Positions 1-11,500 of a DNA stretch of 64,000 nt are shown here, in pieces. The notes under the pieces were generated by a model. It was given only the letters and a program-made list of their open reading frames with translations. It was not told the origin of the DNA and ran no database searches. Location: assembly GCF_027580225.2 (NCBI RefSeq), contig NC_073356.2, forward strand, positions 15,591,501 to 15,655,500. Reading direction: 5' to 3'. Positions within the stretch are counted from its first letter, which is position 1; every line of letters starts with the position of its first letter. The stretch comes from Misgurnus anguillicaudatus. Its lineage: Eukaryota; Chordata; Actinopteri; Cypriniformes; Cobitidae. The translations under genes and the position numbers were made by a program.

Positions 1-1200
1 ATGGCAAAATTGGCTAATAATTTGTGTTTCTCAACCTCAGAGCTGTCAAAGCCTAATGCTTTATTTCCCTTTGATTTTGAGATGAATGTGAAATAGACTC
101 CATGAGAAATTTAATACAAGACGGAAAAATAAAGCAAGCACAGCACACGGGCTATAGAGCCCTGAACAGCATCGGGGAAAATCTCGCTGACCGGGCACAT
201 TTCCCATAGGCCTTTTCTAATGGGGGACCAAAAAATGACTGCGCGAGAGGTGTATAGGAGGTCTCCACGCTAATGAAAACGTTTTAATGTCAGGGCATGA
301 TTTCTCTTGCTGTTATCGAAACAAGTTTTGAAACTTCTCTGTATTAAACCTGCTGCAACCTTATAACATAGATCCTTAAGGCGTTTTTATAGTTATGGTA
401 CAGTACAAACATAAACAACTTATTATTCTGATGACAGATGTTATGTGTTGGGAAACTGGAGGCCTGGGTAGCTCATAAACACATTTTAGGGCGCACTCAT
501 ATTATCCAAACCAAACCATGCTCCAGTGTGATTGTCACTCCTCCCTACTCCCCCAGATGTACACCCTCTACTTTTATCGATCTGAGCCCGGGCGCGCTTT
601 CGTCATAAAGATGTGATTGTTTTGAAGAAAACGGGAAGTAACCTCTTTTAACACTGAAACCCATCGTAATGTTAAGTCTGCGTTTTTTATTCAGAGTCGT
701 TTGTTGCACGATGACAGACAGCCCTCTCACATGTCATCATATTGCTTAGTTTTCGTGTGCAGCTTGGACATTCACATAACCCTGCTCCACACATCAAAAG
801 GTTTTTACGGAGGCAGCTGAAGGTGAGTAGTCGTGCAACTGATGTCTCCTTTGAATCCCGCTTAGGCGCGACTGCGCTCACACCATAGCCATCCGCTGAG
901 ACCAAGTGAACCACGCACCAGCCCACCTCTGCAACCCGGCCGTGTGGCACGATTAACCAAACTGCACCTGGGCGCGGTACAGAGTAGGGTGGCCATTCAT
1001 ACCAGTTCCGCCGGACACGTCCCGAACAGGATTTCAGGTGCGTTCTCCGGATGTCGCGTTGGTCGACCGCATACGTCATCAAGGTTTAATATTTCGGGTT
1101 CAATTTCAGAAAAGCAACCGTTACATTTCAAGGTAAGAATGAAACTACAATGATTATGCCTTAAAAGAAATAAATCTTAATTTTCTAATGTATTTTTAAG
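1..1200. other. left edge, ctdp1 downstream intron
   Basis: No further ctdp1 exon is recognisable on the minus strand. Short ORFs here lack codon bias. Presumably intron between exon 10 and the off-window C-terminal exons. Confidence 0.5.
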
Positions 1201-1402
1201 GTATAGCAAAAGATTTTCGGGTGGATCATCAAGACTATTGGTCATTCCAGTTGTCAATCATTCTGATGATATGTCTACGAAAGGCCGTCGTACGTTCTCG
1301 TCCCCAGGCTTTCTGCACATGCGCACTTTGAGGTGTATATGTGTGGTGGACTACGACTTCAGCCATTCATTGAAGCTTGCGTTCACACTGTGTTTTTTCA
1401 AA

Positions 1403-1925
1403 ATGTCTGAGGTTCGCAAGAGAAAAAGTGTCTACAAATTGCATGACAAGAAGAGAAAGGCCTCCGAAGAAAAAAACAAGACCGGAGTGTTTTTGCGAGA
1501 ATATTTTACACGCTGGTGTGTGCTAAAAGCACAGGTTGGGCTTCCCACTGATGCCTCAATCGCAAAGTTTCTACTCGACAGGTAAAGTTTGTTAAGCTAT
1601 TTGGAGAAATCCATTTAAAATCACTGCTAGTAAAAGTTGATGTAAGCAATGATTAGCAATGCTAGCCCTGGCACAAGTCACGAATCTCAATGTTTGAGCC
1701 ATGCCAGCTTGTGAACAGAGCGAAGAGAAGAGGCTCGTGCATGCTCTCTCTCGTGCACACATTTAATAGCGGTTTCCTCACGGGAGCAGGTAGAGTGTTG
1801 CGCATGTGTTTTTTTTTTTAAAGCAACACCATGTAGTTTTTTTTACCTTTAAATATTGTCTCCAAAACTATTTCAGTGATAGAACAACTTTTAACTGGAC
1901 AAATTTTACTGTTGCTGCAACCTGA
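1403..1925 (+). CDS. possible small two-exon gene or transposon-derived exon, unrecognised
   Basis: Not recognised. The ATG at 1403 (context CAAAATGT) opens MSEVRKRKSVYKLHDKKRKA, then FFTRW-like EYFTRWCVLKAQVGLPTDAS and IAKFLLD. At 1581 the sequence AG|GTAAAG is a good donor; read through, the frame stops two bases later. An acceptor ATTTCAG at 1876 would add SDRTTFNWTNFTVAAT and a TGA at 1923-1925, giving 75 residues. The basic start followed by an RW..LK....TDA.IA.FLLD block looks like a short conserved domain rather than chance, but this is inference; no transcript evidence. Confidence 0.3.
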
Positions 1926-2309
1926 GCAGCCTCCTAGCTGCTACAAGCACACTCTGAAAGTGGCGGTGGAGGGTAGGAAACACAGCCCCGCCCCTCCCCC
2001 TGCCTTCAGGAGAGTGTCTAAGGTCTCAACAGTAAGGAAAGGAGGAAAGCGGCCACAAAGAACCAATTTACGACTGTTTTCAGAAAAGAAACTCTGCGAA
2101 AATGGAAACGAAGTGCAGGAAATGGTCCCTGTAATATGAAAGAAGGTGTTTGACAGATTGGGACTGATTTATGATTGGAAATTATGTGATTGATTTATAT
2201 CAGACCTGTAAGAGTCTAAGTAAAGAAATTGGTTTCTTTGAAATTCAATGCCTGTGCGAAGTTTTAATACACACACATCCATTATAAGGCGGCAGGATAA
2301 TGAGCGTAC

Positions 2310-2534
2310 CTGAGCGTGGACGGATCTCCCTGTGCTGACATAGAGGATCCATGCGAGTGAAGATAAGAGGGAGGGCGAGAGGCCTGCGGTCCCCTGCGAA
2401 TCAGTTTGCCAGTGACAGGGTCGTAGGTTCGCATCTCTGGCGCTGGCGGCGACTTGTGCTGGACGGGAAGGGGCTGGAACAGAGGCCTCGGGACAGAACC
2501 CTGGATGTCTGGAAATGTGCCAGGACTGCTGCTC
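2310..2534 (-). CDS. ctdp1: ctdp1 exon 10 (last exon visible)
   Basis: 225 bases encoding SVPRPLFQPLPVQHKSPPAP and EMRTYDPVTGKLIRRG, matching human sequence after the BRCT domain. Acceptor CATTCAG, donor GTACGCTC. Ends in phase 2 (AG), so further exons must follow; none was found between 1 and 2309. Confidence 0.92.
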
Positions 2535-5500
2535 CTGAATGAAAGGTTGTTAAAAAAATACATTTAAATATTTAACTTGTCATTTTTATTTTGCTTTAGC
2601 AAGTATTGAATTCTTTTACCCAGAGATAAACGTTGGACTCTGCATTGGATTGGTCTCCTTTATCAGCTATGTTATGGTTGATGATTTTAAATGGAAATAG
2701 AGGTTCTCCTTTTATGCGTCACAGACAGTTTAACATGAGGAAATTGGAATAAATGATGGCACAATTTTAAATTTTTGGGTGATTGTCTGCAAATATGCTT
2801 TCTTATTGAAATGTAATACTGTAGGATCAGCACAATCCGAAGGTTTATGTTTAGACATTACTGTAGTGTTGAACATTTTCAATCCTAAAGTGCTACGATA
2901 CGCACTAAAAGTTTTGATGAACTACACAGAAAACACTGATGCAGCAAAACTTTACTGTTTAACACTGAATCGGATGCGTAAAAATAAAAAGGGCATACAA
3001 ATGTGAGCGAGTGTGATAAAAATACCTGTGTGATTTGTTATAGTCCTCTCTGAGAGGAAAGAGTTGTTCTTCCACTCGCTCCCAGCGTTCCAGGCAGCTC
3101 CACAGCCAATCAGGATTCACCACATGAAGATGTTTACAGCCCAGAGCTTGACGCACTTTCTCTGTGCCTGAGAGACGCATATACATTAAAACAAAAGCAT
3201 CAACTTTCTACTTGAAAGTTTCTGGCTATGTCAAATCTTCATGTTCAAAATTTACTAATATGGGCTTAGGTCGGACATTTTCGGATTAAAAGTTTAATAC
3301 TTGAGATTAGAGGGTAGAAATACGTAATCCCAAATATAAGCAACAAATTATGACATTACTGTACGTGTAGATCTTGCACACGTGACACTCTGCTTGTAAA
3401 AAACCCATCTAGTGGTAGTTTCCCGGACAGATTTTATCCTAGTCCCAGATTAAAATGCAAGTTTGAGCTGCCTTAATTTAAAAACACCTGTACTGACATA
3501 TCATAACATATTTTAGTGCCAGTGCAATGTTTATTGTAAGGTTTGTCGGAAAGAATTGGTAGAGCTAACCTGTCTTTTATAAATCTAAAGACTCTTACGA
3601 GATATGAATGATGTAATATTACTCAATAGTAGGGGTGGCACGGTTCACAAAACCCTCGGTTCGGTTTGTATCACGGTTCTATGGTCACGGTTCTCGGTTC
3701 AGTACGGTTCTTGTTGTTTTTTTTTCTTTTAATTTTTAACACTCCAGAAATGTATTATCTTATTAATGTATTAATTATCCATAATTTAGGATACAGTATT
3801 AAAAAAGTTATATCATGTAATCATGCACAAACTGAATTTGACTTTAAGCACATTATTGGGACCATCTCTGAGAAAAGCCAGGTGAGATTTTGATACAGCA
3901 AGAGGGAAGACATTGATGATTTCAACATGCTTTTCATTTATTTGGCAAAAAAGAGAATGTGTATTGCCATCTACATGAACTTATGTGCCTTTTTAGCACA
4001 CAAAGATAACTTGCATTTATCAAAATGCCTACTTCAGTGTAGCTATAAGATTTATTACTGAGAGGCTGCTTAAATACTGCAGAGAGTATATGTGGATGAG
4101 AGAGAAACATAACGTTTATACCTGTTATATTTAAATAGGTCTCTTTTGTCCACTTTTGACTACTTCTGTCCTGATTACTTTAAGGGGCAGTTTATGAAAT
4201 AAGATCGCGCAACTTTCACACGCTAGCAAAATGAAACTACGCGGAAATCAGCCGCTTTCGTTTTATCAACGAAAGGCTAAAAATAGCGCTGAATACGAAA
4301 AGACGTAAAACAGCGTTCATTACCTCAGATTAGATAAATGGTCGGAGAGAAGGCTGTCGCGTGTGGTTGTATCTATTGTTTTATTTCCGCTGTCATCATA
4401 GGTAACATAAAATAAAAAATGTTTCCACACACCAAACTTATACGACACTGGGGCATCCTCCAAATGCGGGCCGACTTCCATTTCTCTCCCTCTTGCCATT
4501 TCTACACGTAACATGACCGGCAGCAGTCACCTCTTCTTTCGCGCTATTCGCGAAAGGGAAACACGCTATCTGGGGTCACATACAGGGCATGAGGCTACAT
4601 TGCGCATGCCATGAACCGTTGAACCGTACGGCACACACGCGCTCCGAACCGAGACAAGCGAACCGAACGGTTCGGATTTTTTTCATGAACCGTGCCACCC
4701 CTACTCAATAGGTACTCCAGATTAACATCAGATACGCAGAAACAGTGTGCGTTATGGACGCTTTAACCTGTTTGGGACTAGGAGCTTGCCGCCTACCGTC
4801 CAGAAACCAGAGGTGGTGTGTTCGGCCCTTGAAAAGTTGAGAAATGTTCAACCTCTTGCAGCAACAAATCCTAGTTCGGTAACCCATGGCGTCACCCATT
4901 CAAAGCGTCAATGCTGACGCACCGTGTGAAGCTACCTTAAAGGGATACTTCACCGATTTAGCATTCAGCTTTGTATCTGTAGAAACCCGGCAGTATTACT
5001 GAATGACCATGTTTCCCTCCCTCATTTCCCCCTGAGAGGAGAGATATCTGCATTTTGGTTCTGCAAAAAAGTCCTCCGATGATGTAATATGACGATTTTT
5101 GCATCATCGGAGGACTTTTTTGCAGAACCAAAATGCAGATATCTCTCCTCTCAGGGGGAAATGATGGAGGGAAACATGGTCATTCAGTAATACTGCCGGG
5201 TTTCTACAGATACAAAGCTGAATGCTAAATCGGTGAAGTATCCCTTTAAGTATAATATGAAGAGTTTCGTTGCAAAACGAGATAACCACCGTTTTTTTAA
5301 TTGTTCAGAAATCGCGTTTTTTGGTTGTGCATTCCAATTAATTTCAATGCAACTGCAGTTGGTTTGTTTTAATTTAAAACCTTCATAACTTAAAAAAATA
5401 CAGCTAAGTAGCACCATAAAACAAAATAATAACATGATAACATAATAATAAACATGTTTTGACAAAAATGTAAAAAAAAAAAAGGATTTATCTCGCTTTG

Positions 5501-8500
5501 CAACGCAACTCTTCATATGCATATTTTGAACTATCAAATATAGCACTCATGTTATTGATTTGGTTAACTTTCAAAGATTGATATGTAATGACATTTACAT
5601 TTGGATAAAGGAATATTTAAACAGAAAATACAAAATTGGGTAAATGACGTGACGTTAATTATTTTGTGTCCACATGGTTTAATTAAATGTAAAAGTGTTA
5701 AAATTTCAAAATAAATTTGCAGATTACTTGCATACATTCTCTTTTTGAGGACCAAGTCTAAAATATCTGGTTTTAATTGATTTTGAGAATATTTGGGGGA
5801 AAATTGCAAAAATGTCAATGTGGTGTAACCGGTCTGTGTCAGTTGGTGTAACTCGTTTTTTTATGGAAAATAAATATATTCATAAAAAAATTTGGAATAA
5901 AATATAATCATTTAGTTTAGTGTAATATGATTTTTACCTACATTTTTACATCATTTGTCAAATATTATTTAGAAAACAAAGCTGTTTTCTATCGTGTGCT
6001 CACGTGAAACTACAGCGTTTAGTTTCGCATGCTGACGTGAAACTTTTGCTTTCACGTGAGCACGCGAAACTAAACTTTAAAAAAATTCCACACATCAAGG
6101 TTTCGCATGAGCACATGAAAGTTTCACGTGAGGACATGAAACTAAACTTTAGATTTTCTTACTCCAATGTCACCTTAGGGGCTCAGTAGTTTTCAGCATA
6201 TGTCAGGACAAATATTACAAAAACACATAAAAATTTACATTTAGAAATAACTAATAAAATAATATTTAAACTTTTTTTTGATGATTATGCTTACATGCCA
6301 TTAGGGATGGGACGATTACCGGTTTCACGATTAACCATGATAAAATGTCCTGGCGGTTATTATTATCGTTTAAAATGTAATTATCATTACAACCGTGTTT
6401 GATTACCGTGATTTTGAAAAGTCGCGGTAAATCCTGTCCAGCCAGAATCAGCTTGACGCACGCACGCGTGCAACATTGGTGTTTGCACGAGAAGGCGTGG
6501 CGTAAGGCAGTAACAGGTGCACTGTGTTTTAATGCATTGCTTATGTGTGCATTTGATGTTCTTATTTAAGGTACTGTTCATTAAAACAGGTTCATACCTC
6601 TCAAGGATCCATGTTAATGTTCATTTAATGCAGGGGTGTCCAATATGACCAGTCGATCGCACATGCAATGCCGGTAGATCGCACATAAGTTAATAACTGT
6701 GTATGCTGCTCCACGCCTCCACGAGCTTCAGAAAACAAAGCACCAAATTGGGATTATGGTCTTAGAAACAAGTTGCTGCGCATTTCTTCTCAAGTGTGTT
6801 TTTATCAATCTTATGCCTGCCCGCTGCAGCTAAGTCGTCTAACTTCCGAAATTTGAATGCACATACATGCAGGAGTTGATCCACGCGTACGGTGTATGTG
6901 CACGCGATCGATTGACCAACCGAACAAGAGAGAGATGCTTCTGATAATGTTGTCATTTTCTAGTTTATTTCATCAAAACCGCATCTCCGCTATAAGGAGT
7001 ACTCAGCATGTACTCAATGATTTTTTTTAACTCCTCAAAAAGAATGATGTAATGGTGACAGCCTTAAATTCAACGTAGAAATAGTCCTCCTAACACACAT
7101 TTAAAGTGTTATTAAAAAATGTAACAGTGTTTTGTTAAAAAATGTTTTTAGCAGGTAGCGGCTTTATCATTTTAAAAGTAGATTGCCACACAAAAAAGGC
7201 TGGACACCCCTGATTTAATGTTTATGCTTAAAAAAGTGCATATAGCTGCTAATTGTATTTGTTGTTTGCTGATTTTCAAAAATTAAACTTGTTAAAATGT
7301 TTTCAGTGTGTGTATCAGTTCTTTTTTAACATTTCCATCTCAATTTAAGAAAACCATGATAATATTGATAACCGTGATAACTTGGGTCACTATAATCATG
7401 ATATGAAATTTTCTAACCGTCCCATCCCTACATGCCATCAAGGTGGATAAAATATTTATATATTTCTGATTCTTTGGGGCAACTGGCGATTACACCATTT
7501 TACCTTTTTTTATGTCCACTCAGTCTTAACTTTCATAAAAATGGTGCGAATTTAATTTTTATTGCATACAATTAACATAAATACACGATGTGCATTGAAA
7601 TAAATCTGATGCTTGCTTTTAAAACAAGTTTATTAAAAAGATTTTTGAATTTCTCATCTTGCCAAACCCAATTATGTTTATAATAGTAGTTTAAGGGCAC
7701 ATTTACAGGCCCTTAAAAAGAACACTTCAATGGCTCTGCAATCATAAAAATTAACCCTGTAATTCCCATGGGCAGATTTTCTTCCTATGATGGTGTAATT
7801 GATGACTTTCCATCAAATTATGTAAGAAAAGTCAGGTTTTGGGAAGGTTTAGTCTTTGGTGTTTAGAATTCAGTGAAATTTTTGTTTAAAGTGCTTGTTT
7901 GTTTGAAATAATTATTTATTTGTGTTGTTTCAATATCTTTATCTTGGCTGTGCGTTCAAGGGCGCTGAAGGGAGGGGTTCTTCCAGGCTAGAACCATCAA
8001 AGATAATATTGTGAGCCCATAAATAAATCACAACTTTCACAGTACACCTGAACTGTTCATGTGTGAAGCTGCATCTACATAAGCGAGACATCGGAAACCA
8101 AAGCGATGCAATTACAGACAAATAAACTGGCAGCAGACGCTGAGATCTGTGAAGAATACACAACACAAAGACAGAGAAGACTTTCAGCTTTCCGGCTTTG
8201 TCAATTCACTTTCATCCTACACTCTTCCTGTGGCTCCTCTCCCATTTAAAACTGCTCCTGTGATTGGTGTTTGAAGGAGATGGGAAATAGTGCTGGCTCA
8301 GGAACAGAGGAACGCTAACAACAGTTAAAATGACAGTGTGGTGACATTGGATTGTGGAAATGTTTGTAGCGCTTAATGGTGGCCAATTAGACAACACTCG
8401 ACTGTAATTAGGTTTTCACTTCATTGTCCAAGTCTGTGTGTAAGTGCACGTGGGCTTCTTTGGAGGCGGATGGTGTTAAGATGAACCCGGTGAAACAATA

Positions 8501-11500
8501 GACTCATTTTAATTTATTTGCATGATCGACACTGGGCTGCGGTGGATAGTTGTTTGCATAATGGATTTCGAGTGGCAAACGGGTTTGATTCGTGTCACCA
8601 GCAGAAGTTCTGATCCAACACCAGCTCAGAGGAACAATTAAATGATAAATCATCAATGACAACACTATATATCTGATATATCTGATAAACACATTTAAAT
8701 AGTTATAAATTATTTAATTAATTATGTTTATAATTGACTGACCATAAACTACTCAGCAAAGCATTTTAACAATTAGGGATGCACCGATAGGATTTTTTTT
8801 GGGCCGATACTGATTTAAACAGACAACTTCTGGGCGATTCCGATGCCGATATTAAACACATGTATACAATACTATACAGTTGGTCTATTAGCTAGTTTAT
8901 TTCTGCATCAAATTATTTTTACTGAACACGGATTGTATCTAATTAACATTCAACTGACCAACATAATAAGAGAGGCATAAATTAAGCTAAAACGAATATA
9001 ATAAGACAGCATGACAACCTTCAAATGTGGTTTTTGCTATTCAGCATTTCTTTTATTAACAACATTAACTCATTTTTTACATTACACTCTAAAAAAACAA
9101 AGGTGCTATATAGAACCAAAACTGTTGCTTTGGATCGTAATCATAGAAGAACCGTTTTTAGTGCCATATAGCACCGGTGAAGCACCAGTGAAGCACCTGT
9201 GCAGAACCACACAGGGGCCACACAGCACCACTAGAGCACCAAATATGGTTCTACATAGCACTATATGGTTCCACACAGGCGCCTCACCGGTGCTACACGG
9301 CAACAAAAACGGTTCCTCCATGACTACAAGCAAAGAACCACTTTTGGTGCTATATAGCACCGTTTGTTTTTAAAGTGTACATATAATGGATTTCTTTATG
9401 CAGTTAATTAATAAACAATCGGTATCAGCCTTTCTCGTGCTATTGCCGATGGTTTCAAATTTATCAAAAATCAGCCAATAAATATCGATATGTGTCGGCC
9501 GCCGATACATCGGTGCATCACTAATAACAATAGTTAGTTTCCATCTTTACATTTTAATAAAATTATTAGCAATGGAAATGTTTTAGAATAAAGAAAATTT
9601 TACTGTAGCAGCCAACTTGTAGTTACAAGTAAAGGAGTCTGGGATGGCACAAGGTTGACTAAATCATAAGGATGCACCAAACAAAAGTATTCAGCCAAAA
9701 AAAAAGCATTTTCGGTGTTTGGGCAAATAAGTGAAAAGATCAAATTTAAACTTTAAAAACACAACAAACAGGTCAGCAGTGTGGAAACAGTGTATAATGT
9801 CAGAGAAAGATAGTTTTTTTTTTGCTAGTTTTTGTCCGAATAGTTTTTGTTGTCGAACATTCAGTTCACCCCTAATTTAAATTTTTTGGGAGAACCATGC
9901 CTTTATTTAAAACTTTTCAAAATAACTAAAATAAAAAGCAAATTTGAACTTCAGAATTTTAATATTTATCATATTATGTAGGGCTGTGGCAGTTGTCATA
10001 AGCACCGCACCACCACTGTGGTAAAGTGCGACCGTGATGGTGTGCACGTCACAAACTATAAAAATTTTCAGTACACTCTCGCCAAGCAAGATGTGAACGC
10101 AAACAGCCAGCAGAATCAGAGTTAATGCTCTATTTGCAAGAGGTAGAAACTCATTCTCATCTGCGCAACCATCAGAGTGCGTTTTCAGCGTGGCTGGAAA
10201 CGTTATAAACCAAAAAGGTTCCTCACTTGAACTTAAAGTGCTATAACAAAAACACGCACATTATAGGCGCAGATCCCTTGGGTGCTCCGGGGCTCGAACA
10301 CCCACTGAAATTGCCCAACACATATCCACAATTGGTATACATTTGCTTCATATTTCGCATCTAAAACCATGTGCAAAACATGAACGTGCCTCTTTCCTAC
10401 ATTTTTCAAAGCGTTTGGGCGGCACTCCAGAGCGTCTGTTGTTGCCAAGTAACCTAAGCATTGCTTGACGTTGTGACAAGCACCCACTGGTGAAAAAAGA
10501 AATTGGGGGCCTATAAAAAATTAATCTCGTTGGTAAAATACTGCCACCAACACAGCCCTTATATTATGGAGTGTAAAGCCCTTTTCACACAAAGATTACA
10601 GAAAATTCATATAAATGCATCTGGGATTTGTTCAGGAATCGTTTGATTTTGGTTCATTCACATGGTTAGTGATTTTCCGGAATCCGTGCGTGCATTCACA
10701 CACATGCCGTAAAGATCCTGTACAGTACTGTGCAAAAGTCTTAGGCCACCATGCCGGAATTAGATTTGTTGTTTTTGCAATGTTATATCATTTATAATTG
10801 TTTCTCAGTCTCTTTAATAGAATACATCCAGAAAATACAGGAAATGTATATGTAGTATTAAAAACTGTATAAAAATGTAAACTGATGCGTCAAAAAAACT
10901 CCCCTTCCACTTGAGCAATAGCAGTAAACTGCAGGATCTCTTAAACCTAAATAAAATTAAATCCTAATTTCTAATTTTAAAAAATTAGTCTTTTTACTTC
11001 ATTAAGCTCAAAAACGCTCAACAGGGCTCCAGACTAACTTTTTTCACTAGGAGCACAGTGGCCCCCAACTGACAATTTTAGAGGCACAACCAGAAAATTT
11101 AGGAGCACACACCGTAAATACAACATGCTAACCAAATAACCACATTTCTACAAATTTCCACTAATAAATAATTTGATGATAGATGCAGAAAGTACAATGT
11201 ACTGTTTCAAATTCAGCGTCACATCACAAAAAAGGTCAAATTTACTGGTCGCACATGTGTGACTGGATGTAAAATTCAGTGGCACACTCTCAAATTTTGG
11301 TGGCAGTCTGGAGCCCTACTCAAGATGTGTTTAGTGCCAAGAGAGGTCACACTAAACACTGACGATGCCTAAAGAAGACATTTAGTCCTAAAAATTATTA
11401 TTTTTATTTTTTGTATATATTTCCTGTATTTTCTGTTTGAATCTTAATAAAAAAGATGGTGGTGGTGGTGGCCTAAGACTTTTGCACTAAGACGATCTTC

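Noticed and set aside
687..1082. 131-codon minus-strand ORF near the left edge
   Set aside because: Not similar to the ctdp1 C-terminus, no codon bias, no splice context; most likely chance.
1..2309. Remaining ctdp1 C-terminal exons
   Set aside because: Searched the minus strand for the acidic/basic tail (LYTLCKEDLE-like and KRKLNEED-like segments) and found none; they should lie off-window.
4937..5249. CRISPR-like or attenuator hairpin
   Set aside because: A single eukaryotic fold-back transposon, not a repeat-spacer array or bacterial terminator.
9011..9373. Overlapping long ORFs on both strands
   Set aside because: Product of the palindromic MITE interior (GGTGCTATATAGCACC); no domain and no splice signals.
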